Source: Sphingomonas sp. JUb134
Lineage (GTDB): Bacteria > Pseudomonadota > Alphaproteobacteria > Sphingomonadales > Sphingomonadaceae
DNA length: 64,000 nucleotides
Direction: 5' to 3'
Assembly: GCF_004341505.2 (NCBI RefSeq)
Contig: NZ_SLYP02000001.1
Span: forward strand, 2,194,501 to 2,258,500
Shown here: piece after piece, positions 33,521 through 43,008 of the stretch
Layout of the letters: each line of letters opens with the position of its first letter
How positions within the stretch are numbered: the first letter of the stretch is position 1
Program-made: the position numbers and the translations under genes
The notes under the pieces: generated by a model
What the model was told of the DNA's origin: nothing
What the model saw: the letters and a program-made list of their open reading frames with translations, nothing else
Databases searched by the model: none

Positions 33521-36307
33521 ATGATGACTGCTGAATGGACGCGGGTTTCCGGTGCTGTCGCATCGTTGCTTCTGGGAATGCCTGTTGCAGCCGTCGCGCA
33601 GACGGCGACCGTCGACACGTCACTGACGCCAGATGCAGAGCAGCCGCTCGCCGATACCGAGGGCGGGGATGGGCAGGATATCGTGGTGACCGGTATCCGC
33701 AGCGGCATCGAGCAGGCCGTGCGGATTAAGCGTGACGCCGACAGCATCGTCGACGTGATCAGTGCCGAGGACATCGGCCGCTTCCCCGACGTCAACGTGG
33801 CGGAGTCGGTGCAGCGGATCAGCGGCGTGCAGATCAACCGAACCCGCGGCGAGGGGCGCAGCGTCAACATTCGCGGGCTTCCCGACACCTTTACGCTGGT
33901 GACGCTCAATGGCCGTGCCGTGCCCAACGCGCTCAACGACCTGTTTGCGGGCGTCTCGCGCTCGTTCGACTTCTCCGCACTGGCGCCGGAGTTCGTGCGC
34001 ACGCTGGAGGTGTACAAGTCGCCCACCGCGGACCTTGAGGACGGGGGCCTGGCGGGAACCGTCAACATCCGGACGCCACGCGCGCTGGATCTGGGGAAAC
34101 GCGTGCTGGCGCTGTCCGCGCAAGGTGAGCATGAGAGCAACTCCGGGAAGCTCTCGCCGCGTCTATCGGGCTTGTTCGCCGACACCTTCCTCGATGGAAG
34201 GCTGGGCCTGACTCTCGGCGCCTCTTACACCCAGCGCCGCCCCCAGACGCAGCAGATCGAGACTGGCTGGAACACCGTCACCGAGGCGCAGGGCGTGCCG
34301 CTCGGCGGCGGGAGCGACGACCTCAATGGCAACGGCGTCATCGAGCCGAACCGCCTCGTGCGCATCCCCGGGTTGATCATCCACGACATGTTCACCGAGA
34401 ACAACCGCCGGTTGAGCGGCATCGCCTCCGTTCAGTTCCGACCCAGCGACGCGGTGGAGCTCTATGTCGACGGTTTCTACACACGCGTCGACGTTGAGGC
34501 GGTGCGGCAGGAGAATTGGCAGAACTTCGCCGGCGCGAGCGGGGTCCTCGCCTCGCGCACGGAAATGCTCGACGGCGTCGAGACCGCAACCGACTTCACG
34601 GTTAGCAACATCGACCTGCGTAACGGCGGCCGTTTCCAGGATCGCCGGGGCTACATCCGTTCGCTCGTGGGCGGCGGCAGGTTCGAGGCGGGCGGCTGGA
34701 CCGTGGTGCTGGAGGGTTCGGACCAGCGTTCGCGCCAAACCCGCGACACGCTCAACATCGCCGACAGCATCAACGGAACGGCGCGAGTGGTGGCGAGGCC
34801 GGGCGATGCTATCCCGAGCATCACCTATCTCGATGGCTTCGACACCAGGAAGCTCGACCCCGACAATTTTCGACTGCTCAGCCTCAACGGCGAGCTCGAT
34901 CGCCTGACCACGGACCGGCTGCGCGACATCAAGCTCGACATGCGCCGGGATCTTGGTGAGCGGGGGCTGACCGCGCTGCGCGCCGGGGTCAAATACACCG
35001 ATCGTGCCGTGTATTCGGACAACAAGACGCTGACGATCTCCGCTGCGGGCGTCTCGCAGCTCTATGGTGGATTGCCGCCCGGGCCGATCGCCGGATCGTT
35101 CAGTGCCGCCCCGTTCATGATTCCCATCCGATCTGGTGCCGGAGCATTCCTTGGCAGCTACGACGGCGGCGGCGCCTTCCCGACCCAGTGGTTAGGCTCT
35201 GACGCGCGCTCCTTCGTGGCGGGGTTGAGCGACGCCGAACTGATCGCGGCGGGGACCTACACCAACGATGCGACCGGCATCCTGGACGTGCACGAGAAGA
35301 TCCTGGCCTTTTATGGCCGCGGTGATCTCTCCTTCGGCAGGCTCAACGGCAACCTCGGCCTGCGCGTCGTCCGCACCGACCAGACCACGGCTGGTGTAGC
35401 CCCCGACCTCAACGGCATCACCGTCGAGGTCGAGACCGGCAACACGACGCGTGTCCCAGCCGCCGAGCCGCTTCGGGTCGAGCGCAGCTATTGGGACTGG
35501 CTGCCGAGCCTCAACCTCAAGTTCGAAGCGACCGACCAGCTTCAGCTCCGCTTTGCGGCGTCGCGGACGATCTCCCGGCCCAATCTCGGCGACATCTCCC
35601 CAACAACCACCGCAAACGGCAATGCGCTGACGGTGACGCGCAACAACCCGTATCTGGATCCGTTCCGGTCAAACAACCTCGATGCAACGATCGAGTACTA
35701 CTTCGGACAGGACGCCCTCGTCGGGGCCTCGCTCTTCTACAAGAACCTGGAAAGCCTGATCCGGCGTGAGACCAGCATCGTCTCGTTGCCAGTCTCGTAC
35801 ATTCGCACGACGGGCACGACCACGATCCAGACCGACTTCACGGTAAGCGAGTTGGTCAACGGTTCGGGCGTCGATCTCAAAGGCATCGAACTCTATTTCC
35901 AGCAGGCGTTCACCTGGCTCCCCGCTCCGTTGGACGGCTTGGGCACCATCTTAAACTACACCTATATCGACAACAGCGATCCCACGCAGCTCACCGCTGC
36001 ATCGAAGCACAACTACAATCTGATCGGCTATTACGAGAAAGGGCTGATCGGCGCGCGCGTGTCCTATTCATGGCGCAGCAGCTATCTGGCGTCGGCCGCC
36101 ACCGCCCCTGCAATGGGGCGCGTGAATCGGGCTTTCGGTACGCTCGATGCCAGCATCAGCCTCCAGGTCACGCCGCAAGCCTCTGTGGTGCTCGAGGCGG
36201 TGAACCTGCTCGATCGCGACGAGATCGTCGAATACACAACGGGCTTGCCGGCCAATTATCTCGACGCCGGACGCCGTGTGTTCGGGGGCGTGCGCCTCAA
36301 CTTCTAA
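33521..36307 (+). CDS. TonB-dependent receptor, probable partner of the sulfatase
   Basis: 928 residues from the ATG at 33521, which has AGGGAG five bases upstream; a GTG frame start at 33440 is less convincing. The signal peptide ends near AAVAQT. The mature start has the IVVTGIR motif, then a plug domain (DVISAEDIGRFPDVNVAES, VQINRTRGEGRSVNIRG) and a long barrel with the terminal aromatic residue (RLNF). The IGRFPDxNVAE plug form is frequent in receptors of sphingomonads, caulobacters and xanthomonads that take up plant or algal carbohydrates. The sulfatase gene follows 49 bp later and a probable operon is formed. The actual ligand is unknown. Confidence 0.92.
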   Translation: MMTAEWTRVSGAVASLLLGMPVAAVAQTATVDTSLTPDAEQPLADTEGGDGQDIVVTGIRSGIEQAVRIKRDADSIVDVISAEDIGRFPDVNVAESVQRISGVQINRTRGEGRSVNIRGLPDTFTLVTLNGRAVPNALNDLFAGVSRSFDFSALAPEFVRTLEVYKSPTADLEDGGLAGTVNIRTPRALDLGKRVLALSAQGEHESNSGKLSPRLSGLFADTFLDGRLGLTLGASYTQRRPQTQQIETGWNTVTEAQGVPLGGGSDDLNGNGVIEPNRLVRIPGLIIHDMFTENNRRLSGIASVQFRPSDAVELYVDGFYTRVDVEAVRQENWQNFAGASGVLASRTEMLDGVETATDFTVSNIDLRNGGRFQDRRGYIRSLVGGGRFEAGGWTVVLEGSDQRSRQTRDTLNIADSINGTARVVARPGDAIPSITYLDGFDTRKLDPDNFRLLSLNGELDRLTTDRLRDIKLDMRRDLGERGLTALRAGVKYTDRAVYSDNKTLTISAAGVSQLYGGLPPGPIAGSFSAAPFMIPIRSGAGAFLGSYDGGGAFPTQWLGSDARSFVAGLSDAELIAAGTYTNDATGILDVHEKILAFYGRGDLSFGRLNGNLGLRVVRTDQTTAGVAPDLNGITVEVETGNTTRVPAAEPLRVERSYWDWLPSLNLKFEATDQLQLRFAASRTISRPNLGDISPTTTANGNALTVTRNNPYLDPFRSNNLDATIEYYFGQDALVGASLFYKNLESLIRRETSIVSLPVSYIRTTGTTTIQTDFTVSELVNGSGVDLKGIELYFQQAFTWLPAPLDGLGTILNYTYIDNSDPTQLTAASKHNYNLIGYYEKGLIGARVSYSWRSSYLASAATAPAMGRVNRAFGTLDASISLQVTPQASVVLEAVNLLDRDEIVEYTTGLPANYLDAGRRVFGGVRLNF

Positions 36308-36356
36308 CGACCAGCCTCGGCCGGCCAGAGCGCCGGCCCATCTGACGGAGACATGC

Positions 36357-37919
36357 ATGGCTGACACAGTCGATCGGCGCGGCGTCCTGCTGGCCGGCAG
36401 CGGCGGCGCCTTCGGGCTCTATTCCTGGGCAGCGGGAGCTCAGGCCGCGAAGGGCACCGCCCCGCAAGACCTTCGGCTGGCGCGCCGCCCCGGCACCAAG
36501 CCCAAGAACATCCTGTTCGTGCTCACCGATGACCATCGGTTCGATGCCATGGGATTCATGAAGGCGCAGGCTTTCGGCGACACGCCGACGCTCGACCGGC
36601 TGGCGCGCGAGGGTGCGCATTTTCGCAACGCGTTCGTCACCACCGCGCTGTGCTCGCCTTCGCGGGCGTCGATCCTCACGGGCCTTTATGCGCACCAGCA
36701 CAAGGTGGTGGACAACAACCACCCCATCCCACCCGGGCTGATCTTCTATCCGCAATATCTGCAGCGCGCCGGCTATGACACCGCCTTCATCGGCAAATGG
36801 CACATGGGGGACGAGGGCGATGCGCCGCAGCCCGGTTTCGACCATTGGGTGAGCTTCAAGGGCCAGGGCACCTATCTGCCCAGCGCCGACGGTCTCAACG
36901 TCGACGGCCGTAAGGTGCCGCAGAAAGGGTATATCACCGACGAGCTGACCGACTATGCGCTCGACTGGATCGGCAAGCGCGACCGCAACAAGCCCTGGAT
37001 GATGCACCTCGCGCACAAGGCGGTGCATTCCGAGTTCATCCCTGCCGAGCGACACAAGGGGCGCTATGACAAGGAGACGTTCCGCTACCCCGAGAACATG
37101 AAGCCCGGCATGCCCGGGCGCCCGATCTGGGTCGAGAACCAGCGCAACAGCTGGCACGGGGTCGACTATGCCTATCACGGCACGCTCGACATCGCGGAGT
37201 ATTACAAGCGCTACATGGAGACGCTGCTCGCGGTCGACGAGGGCATCGCCCGGATCATGGACCTTCTTGAGCAACGCGGCGAACTCGACGACACGCTGAT
37301 CGTCTACATGGGCGACAATGGCTTCATGTTCGGCGAGCATGGCCTCATCGACAAGCGGGCAGCCTATGAGGAGTCGATGCGGGTGCCGTTGCTGATGCGC
37401 TGCCCCTCGCTGTTCGCGCCCGGCAGCACCATCGAGCAGGTGGTGGCGAACATCGACATCGCACCGACGCTGCTGGCAGCGGCAGGATTGCAGGCGCCCT
37501 CCTATATGGCGGGATCCGACATGCAGCCGCTGGCGCGCGACCCTGCCGCTCCTTGGCGTGCTGAGCTGCTCTACGAATACTACTGGGAGCGCAACTTCCC
37601 CCAGACGCCGACCGTCCACGCCCTGCGTGAGGACCGGTACAAGTACATGCACTTCCACGGCATCTGGGATCTGGACGAACTCTACGATTTGGCCTCCGAC
37701 CCGCACGAGAACAACAATCTCTTAGCGCAGCCGGGTCACGAGGATCTGGCGGAGCGGCTCAGCGGCAAGCTGTTCGACATCCTGGAGAAGACGCAAGGGA
37801 TGCAGATACCCTTGAGTGCCGACGCCGGCTTCCGTGCCGACCTGCGAAGTTCGCCTGGAAGTAAGCAAGGAGTCTTCCCAGCGACGTTCTATCGGCCGCC
37901 AGTTAGACGCTCAACATAA
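36357..37919 (+). CDS. Tat-exported type I sulfatase
   Basis: 520 residues from the ATG at 36357 with CGGAG nine bases ahead. Residues 1-31 carry a twin-arginine-like signal (DRRGVLLAGSGG). The sulfatase signature C99-S-P-S-R103 is intact; C99 would be turned into formylglycine by a maturase, so the cell must have FGE. Metal-binding DDH (about 58-60) and the KWHMG and NGFMFGEHG segments are also present. Type I sulfatases hydrolyse sulfate esters of sugars, steroids or glycosaminoglycans. The C-terminus (LRPSPGSKQG-like) is short. The enzyme should act in the periplasm on material imported by the adjacent TonB receptor. Confidence 0.9.
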   Translation: MADTVDRRGVLLAGSGGAFGLYSWAAGAQAAKGTAPQDLRLARRPGTKPKNILFVLTDDHRFDAMGFMKAQAFGDTPTLDRLAREGAHFRNAFVTTALCSPSRASILTGLYAHQHKVVDNNHPIPPGLIFYPQYLQRAGYDTAFIGKWHMGDEGDAPQPGFDHWVSFKGQGTYLPSADGLNVDGRKVPQKGYITDELTDYALDWIGKRDRNKPWMMHLAHKAVHSEFIPAERHKGRYDKETFRYPENMKPGMPGRPIWVENQRNSWHGVDYAYHGTLDIAEYYKRYMETLLAVDEGIARIMDLLEQRGELDDTLIVYMGDNGFMFGEHGLIDKRAAYEESMRVPLLMRCPSLFAPGSTIEQVVANIDIAPTLLAAAGLQAPSYMAGSDMQPLARDPAAPWRAELLYEYYWERNFPQTPTVHALREDRYKYMHFHGIWDLDELYDLASDPHENNNLLAQPGHEDLAERLSGKLFDILEKTQGMQIPLSADAGFRADLRSSPGSKQGVFPATFYRPPVRRST

Positions 37920-38095
37920 TCCCGCTGGTGTAAGGGCCGCTACCTCAAGGCCGGCGGCTCCTGAGGAAGAATGTCGCTGTTATTGCGCAGGCTTCCGTGA
38001 GGCGGGCCACAGAGGCAAGCAAACTGCGCATCGGCCCAGGCCTACGAGATTGATCGAGCGCACGAGCGTGCAGCGGCAAGGTGACGGTGAGGTGA

Positions 38096-38185
<90 letters not shown>

Positions 38186-38299
38186 GCACACAGCGCGCTT
38201 ACGGCGGCTGGTCGGGTTTGTGCAAGCCTCTCGACGCTTAGGGGTTTCGCGCGGGCTCTCCGCTGTGGCACAGAGCCGCTTCACGTGCGGGAGCCGAGT

Positions 38300-39322
38300 A
38301 TGCGTAGATGGGGCAAGGGGCTGCTCGCCCTTGCGGCGATGATGTCGATCAGCGGTTCGGCGGCAGCCCAGGACGAGGCGGGGTTCCAGGCCTATCTCCA
38401 GGGAGTGGCAGCAAAGGCACGGTCCCAGGGTGTGAGCGAGCGCGCGATCAGCGCCGTGCTGAACGGGCTCACCTACAATCCGCGGGTGGTGGAACTGGAC
38501 CGCGGTCAACCCGGCGGGACCAGCAACAGCGTTCCCGCCTTTGCTCCGTACAAGGCCCGTCATGTCGACGCCGCCCGCATCAACCGCGGGCGCGAGGCGT
38601 ATCGCGCACAGCGCCCGAAGCTGATGCGGATCGAGCAGGAGACCGGCGTACCCGAATCGATCATGGTCGCGATCTGGGGCCATGAGACCAACTACGGCGG
38701 CTACACCGGCAACTTCGACCTGCCGCGCTCGCTCGCGACCCTCGCCTATGAGGGGCGTCGTCGCGCGCTGTTCGAGCCGGAATTGATCGCGACCATGAAG
38801 ATGGTCGACCGCGGGGTTCCGCGCGACAGCCTGAAGGGCAGCTGGGCAGGCGCGACCGGCTATCCGCAGTTCCTGCCGTCGATCTACCTTCGCCTCGCAC
38901 GCGACGGCGACGGCGACGGCCGGGCGAACATCTGGACCAGCGCAGCCGATGCCTTGGCCTCGATCGGCAACTACTTCGTCAATGCCGGCTGGCGTCCCGG
39001 ACAGCCCTGGGGTGTCGCGGTGAACGTCCCCGCCAACCTGAACCGCGGTTCGCTCACCTCGCCGACGCGGTCGCCGCGGTGCCCCCGCGTGCATGAGCGG
39101 CACACGCGCTGGCGGAGCATGGCCGAGTGGCGGCGCCTGGGCGTCGTCCCGCAATCCGGCCGCTGGCCGGACGACACCATTCAGGCGACGCTTCTCGAGC
39201 CGGACGGGCCGGGGAACACCGCCTATCTCCTGACCGGGAACTACCGGGTGATCCTGGATTACAACTGCTCGAACTTCTACGCGCTGTCGGTGGGGCTGCT
39301 GGCCGATGAAGTCGCACGCTAG
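38300..39322 (+). CDS. Lytic murein transglycosylase (MltB/SLT_2 family)
   Basis: 340 residues from the ATG at 38300, with GGGAG nine bases upstream (a GTG at 38285 is in frame). A signal peptide ends AAAQD. The SLT_2 catalytic domain shows the conserved glutamate E129 (IWGHETNYGGYTG), the GSWAGATGYPQFLPS segment and ASIGNYFVNAGW. It cleaves the MurNAc-GlcNAc bond forming 1,6-anhydro-MurNAc in the periplasm. There is no lipobox, so it is soluble. Its stop overlaps the start of the RlpA-like lipoprotein gene by 17 bp, linking it to a small peptidoglycan gene set. Confidence 0.92.
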   Translation: MRRWGKGLLALAAMMSISGSAAAQDEAGFQAYLQGVAAKARSQGVSERAISAVLNGLTYNPRVVELDRGQPGGTSNSVPAFAPYKARHVDAARINRGREAYRAQRPKLMRIEQETGVPESIMVAIWGHETNYGGYTGNFDLPRSLATLAYEGRRRALFEPELIATMKMVDRGVPRDSLKGSWAGATGYPQFLPSIYLRLARDGDGDGRANIWTSAADALASIGNYFVNAGWRPGQPWGVAVNVPANLNRGSLTSPTRSPRCPRVHERHTRWRSMAEWRRLGVVPQSGRWPDDTIQATLLEPDGPGNTAYLLTGNYRVILDYNCSNFYALSVGLLADEVAR

Positions 39323-40181
39323 CGCGTTGGGAGTGCTGCTGCTGACGGGGTGTGCGGCGAGCGGGCTGCCGCCCGCGCCGCAGCAGCCCCCAAGCGTCCC
39401 TACGCTCCCTGCCGCGCCACCGACGTCCGAGGCTCGCTACGATGCCGTCGGCTGGGCGAATACGGCGGCCGCGCCGGACGCCGACGGCGCCGTGTTCGTC
39501 GTCCATCCGACGCTCGCTGCGGGCAGCTTTGTCGAGCTCACGCTGCTCGACGGCGGCCGCACGACGGTGATGCAGGTGGGCCGGAACGCCCCCGTGGCTC
39601 CAGGCTATGTTCTGGCCCTCTCGCCGGTTGCTGCACAAGCGCTCGGCGTCGGATCGGCGCCGGTGGCCGTGCGGGTGAGGGAGGTGGTGCCGCCGGCCCA
39701 CGAGCGTGCCGCAGCCGAAGGAGGGAGCCTGACGCGGATGGATGCGCCACAGGTGCTGCTGGCGGCGTTGCGCAAGCGTCTTCCGCCGGTGCCGGCCGCG
39801 GGATCCACGCCGGCGATCGGCGCGGTGGCTCAGGCGCCGGCATCGCCACAACCGCCATCGCCTCCTGGGCCCAAGCCGATCGAGACCGTCGAACTGCCGC
39901 CGAGCCAGGTTTCGCCGCTGCCCGCGGCGCCGGTTGCTCCGCCACCTACACCCGCCTCCAGCGTGCCCGCGACCGGCGCCTGGGCCGTTCAGGTGGCTGC
40001 GCTGTCGAACGCGGCCCGCGCCGAGGCGCTGGCGCGGGAGCTGGGCGGCTTCACGCGACGTACGGGGGCGCTGGTCCGCGTACGCATGGGGCCGTATCCC
40101 ACGACCGCCGCTGCCGAACGCGGGCGTGCGCAAGCCGCAGCGCGCGGCTATGGTGACGCAAAAGTTATTCGCAACGACTGA
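39306..40181 (+). CDS. RlpA-like SPOR-domain lipoprotein, probably without transglycosylase activity
   Basis: 291 residues. A lipobox LLLTGC places the lipid on C16. Residues about 50-145 resemble the double-psi beta-barrel of RlpA (HPTLAAGSFVELTLLDGGRTTVMQVGR and LSPVAAQALGVG). The usual VNDRGP catalytic-Asp motif reads VGRNAP, so the Asp is missing. A proline-rich linker spans about 165-215, and a SPOR domain (about 220-290) binds denuded glycan at the septum. The gene overlaps the upstream lytic transglycosylase by 17 bp and precedes a DD-carboxypeptidase gene by 21 bp, supporting a septal peptidoglycan role. Confidence 0.85.
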   Translation: MKSHASALGVLLLTGCAASGLPPAPQQPPSVPTLPAAPPTSEARYDAVGWANTAAAPDADGAVFVVHPTLAAGSFVELTLLDGGRTTVMQVGRNAPVAPGYVLALSPVAAQALGVGSAPVAVRVREVVPPAHERAAAEGGSLTRMDAPQVLLAALRKRLPPVPAAGSTPAIGAVAQAPASPQPPSPPGPKPIETVELPPSQVSPLPAAPVAPPPTPASSVPATGAWAVQVAALSNAARAEALARELGGFTRRTGALVRVRMGPYPTTAAAERGRAQAAARGYGDAKVIRND

Positions 40182-40202
40182 CCTAAGGCCCTGGACCCTA
40201 CG

Positions 40203-41372
40203 ATGAAGAAGCTGCTTACCGCCGTCCTGCTTTCCGCCGTCGCCGTCACGCCGTCGGTAGCCGCTGCGCCCCCGTTCGAGACTCCGGCGCCCGTCGCCTA
40301 TCTCCAGGACCTGTCCTCGGGCGCCATCCTGTATGCCAAGGATGCGGACCGCCGCATGCCGCCGGCATCCATGGCCAAGATGATGACCGCCTATGTGGCG
40401 TTCGACCTCATCAAGAAGGGCGAGCTGAAGCTCGACCAGAAGTTCCAGGTGCGCCCCGAAACCTGGCAGCGCTGGCACGGTCCGGCCGCCGGCTCGACCA
40501 TGTTCCTGTCCGTCAACGAGCAGGTGAGCGTCGACGATTTGCTGAAGGGGATTATCACCCTGTCCGGCAACGACGCATGCGTCGTCCTGGCCGAAGGTGT
40601 CGCGGGCACCGAAGAGGCGTTCACGAGCCTGATGAACCAGCGCGCCAAGGAGCTTGGGCTGACCAACAGCCACTTCGGCACGTCCAACGGCTGGCCGGAT
40701 GAAGGCCGCACCTATGTCAGCGCGCGAGACCTGGCGACGCTTGCTTCCGCGACGATCCAGAAATTCCCCGATCTCTACAAGCGCTTCTATTCGCTGGAGA
40801 GCTTCACCTGGGGCAAGACGCTGGGTGCGGGCAGCGACATCACCCAGGCAAACCGTGACCCGCTGCTCGGGCGCGTCGCCGGCGCCGACGGCCTGAAGAC
40901 CGGCCACACCGAGGAAGCCGGCTATGGTTTCACCGGTTCGGCCGAACAGAACGGCCGGCGCCTGGTGATGGTGCTGGCGGGGCTGACGAGCTTCAACCAG
41001 CGCATTTCCGAATCGGTCCGATTCATGGAGTGGGGCTTCCGTGCGTGGCGTGCCCGGCCCATCGCGAAGAAGGGCAAGCTGGTCGAAACCGCCGATGTCC
41101 AGCTGGGTGACAGCAGCACCGTCGGCCTCGTCGCTCCGCGCGACCTGACCGTCACGGTTCCGGCGGGCGCCGCCACCGAGCTCACGGGCACGGTCGTATA
41201 TCAGGGCCCGATCAAGGCGCCGATCAAGGCCGGCCAGCATATCGCCGATCTCGTCATCTCCTCGCCCGGCATGGAGCCGCAGCGCCTGCCGCTGGTGGCC
41301 GAGAAGGACGTGGACGAGGCCGGCTTCTTCGGTCGCGCCTGGGCGGGCCTGATGGCGCTGTTCGGCGCTTGA
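40203..41372 (+). CDS. D-alanyl-D-alanine carboxypeptidase (DacA/DacC family, PBP5-like)
   Basis: 389 residues with signal peptide (ending SVAAAP). The three penicillin-binding motifs are complete: S56-M-A-K59, S121-G-N123 and K232-T-G234. After the catalytic domain a beta-rich PBP5 C-terminal domain (about 280-370) and an amphipathic tail (FFGRAWAGLMALFGA) anchor it to the membrane. It trims terminal D-alanine from peptidoglycan stem peptides in the periplasm. Its stop overlaps the TTG start of tmk, so it heads the run tmk-holB-metG-tatD-MBL. Confidence 0.94.
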   Translation: MKKLLTAVLLSAVAVTPSVAAAPPFETPAPVAYLQDLSSGAILYAKDADRRMPPASMAKMMTAYVAFDLIKKGELKLDQKFQVRPETWQRWHGPAAGSTMFLSVNEQVSVDDLLKGIITLSGNDACVVLAEGVAGTEEAFTSLMNQRAKELGLTNSHFGTSNGWPDEGRTYVSARDLATLASATIQKFPDLYKRFYSLESFTWGKTLGAGSDITQANRDPLLGRVAGADGLKTGHTEEAGYGFTGSAEQNGRRLVMVLAGLTSFNQRISESVRFMEWGFRAWRARPIAKKGKLVETADVQLGDSSTVGLVAPRDLTVTVPAGAATELTGTVVYQGPIKAPIKAGQHIADLVISSPGMEPQRLPLVAEKDVDEAGFFGRAWAGLMALFGA

Positions 41373-41992
41373 GCGGCCTGTTCATCTCGTTGGAGGGCGG
41401 CGAGGGCGTCGGCAAGTCGACCCAGACCGCCCGCCTGGCTGCCGCGCTGGAAGCGCGGGGCCTGCACGTCGTGGTTACGCGCGAGCCGGGCGGCAGCGAA
41501 GGCGCGGAAGCGATCCGCGGCCTGCTGATGCAGGGCGAGGTGACGCGCTGGAGCCCGCATGCCGAGGCGCTCTTGTTCGCAGCGGCGCGGGCGGATCACG
41601 TCGAGAAGCGCATCCGTCCCGCGCTCGAGGCGGGGCAATGGGTGTTGTGCGATCGATATATCGACAGCACCCGCGCGTATCAGGGCGGGCAGGGGATCGA
41701 CGACGCGGCGATTCTCGCGCTGCATGCCTTTGGCTCGAAGGGGCTGCTCCCGGATCGGACCCTGCTGCTGTCCCTTCCCGAAGGGGCGGGGGAGGAGCGT
41801 GCGCTCGTCCGCGATCGTGGCGTCGCGGATCGGTTCGGTGCCAGGGGACCCGAGTTCCACGCCCAAGTCGCGGCGACCTTCGAGCGGATCGCCGACGGCG
41901 AAGCCGCGCGGGTCCGCCGTGTCGATGCGGCGGGAACGCCCGAAGCCGTGACGGCCCGCCTGATGGATGCGCTCGCTGACCTCCTGCCATGA
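41369..41992 (+). CDS. tmk: Thymidylate kinase
   Basis: 207 residues starting at a TTG that overlaps the dac stop (TTGA). TTG is accepted because the standard TMK N-terminus (S-G-x-F-I-S-x-E-G) follows at once and no later ATG fits. P-loop G10-GEGVGKST18, the CDRYIDST motif of the DR-Y class and the LID region with RDRGVADRFGARG are present. It phosphorylates dTMP to dTDP with ATP. It overlaps holB by 4 bp (ATGA). Confidence 0.95.
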   Translation: MSGLFISLEGGEGVGKSTQTARLAAALEARGLHVVVTREPGGSEGAEAIRGLLMQGEVTRWSPHAEALLFAAARADHVEKRIRPALEAGQWVLCDRYIDSTRAYQGGQGIDDAAILALHAFGSKGLLPDRTLLLSLPEGAGEERALVRDRGVADRFGARGPEFHAQVAATFERIADGEAARVRRVDAAGTPEAVTARLMDALADLLP

Positions 41993-42999
41993 TTAAACTC
42001 GTCGGGAATCGGGCCGCGCACGACGCCTTCTTCACGGCGGCAGAGCGGGGTGGGCTGCACCACGCCTGGCTCCTGGCGGGGCCGGAGGGCGTGGGGAAGG
42101 CGAGCTTCGCCCGCGTGGCGGCGAGCCGCCTGCTTGCGCACGCGGTCGATCCACGGGTGCCGGTTCGCGGAGGCGCGCTTCCCGAGGAGGACCGAACCGC
42201 GGCGCTGATCGCGGCGGGGTCTCACCCGGACTATCGTGAAATGGCTCGCCAGCCAAAGGACCCGGCGAAGCCCGACGAGAACCTCGCCCGCAGTATCCCG
42301 ATCGCGCAGGTGCGTGCACTCCAGCCGATGTTCGCGACCAAGCCGTCGCTGTCCGAACGGCGCGTGGTGCTGATCGACGCGATCGACGACTTGGAGACCG
42401 CAGCTGCCAACGCGCTTCTGAAGAACCTCGAGGAGCCGCCCGCCGGCACGATCTTCCTGCTGATCAGCCATGCGCCCGGCCGTCTGCTCCCGACGATCCG
42501 CTCGCGCTGCCGGATGCTGCGCTTCGAGCGGCTTTCGGATGCGGAGGTGGGGACCGTCGTCCGGGAAGCGATGCCAGACGTGAGCGATGTCGAATGCGAT
42601 GCGCTGGTCCGCGGGGGCGAAGGATCGCCCGGTCGCGCGCTCGCCTTCGCTGGCCTCGACGTCGCGGCCCTAGAGCGCGCTATGGCGGCGATCGCCCGCG
42701 ACGGCGATCCAAGCAACGCGCTGCGCGGCAAGCTCGCCAAGGCACTCGGCGGCAAGGCCGCGCAGCACCGGTATGAAGCGTTCCTGGAGCGCGCACCGAG
42801 CTTCATCGCTGCCAGAGCGCGTGAGCGCAGTGGCGTCGCCTTGCACACGGCGCTGGGCGCCTATGAGGCGGCACGCGCCCTCGCGGCGGCAGCACCGGGC
42901 CTCTCGCTGGACGCGCAGGCGACGGTGTTCGAGATGGGCGGCATTCTTGCGCGTCTCGCAGAGCAGGACGGGCTTCAATCGCGCGGAGCGATGCACTAG
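41989..42999 (+). CDS. holB: DNA polymerase III delta' subunit
   Basis: 336 residues. An AAA+ ATPase fold with LLAGPEGVGKASFARVAA in the Walker A position, followed by VLIDAIDDLETAAANALLKNLEEPPAGTIFLLIS, the sensor 1 region typical of delta'. The RSRC arginine-finger motif reads IRSRCR. It is part of the clamp loader that opens the beta clamp for replication. The zinc-binding cysteines seen in E. coli HolB are missing, as in other alphaproteobacteria. It sits between tmk and metG, a common order. Confidence 0.92.
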   Translation: MIKLVGNRAAHDAFFTAAERGGLHHAWLLAGPEGVGKASFARVAASRLLAHAVDPRVPVRGGALPEEDRTAALIAAGSHPDYREMARQPKDPAKPDENLARSIPIAQVRALQPMFATKPSLSERRVVLIDAIDDLETAAANALLKNLEEPPAGTIFLLISHAPGRLLPTIRSRCRMLRFERLSDAEVGTVVREAMPDVSDVECDALVRGGEGSPGRALAFAGLDVAALERAMAAIARDGDPSNALRGKLAKALGGKAAQHRYEAFLERAPSFIAARARERSGVALHTALGAYEAARALAAAAPGLSLDAQATVFEMGGILARLAEQDGLQSRGAMH

Positions 43000-43008
43000 G
43001 GACACGGC

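Noticed and set aside
39054-41240. 728-residue open frame on the minus strand
   Set aside because: It crosses the RlpA-like and carboxypeptidase genes in antisense; the long runs of Arg/Gly and lack of any motif mark it as a shadow.
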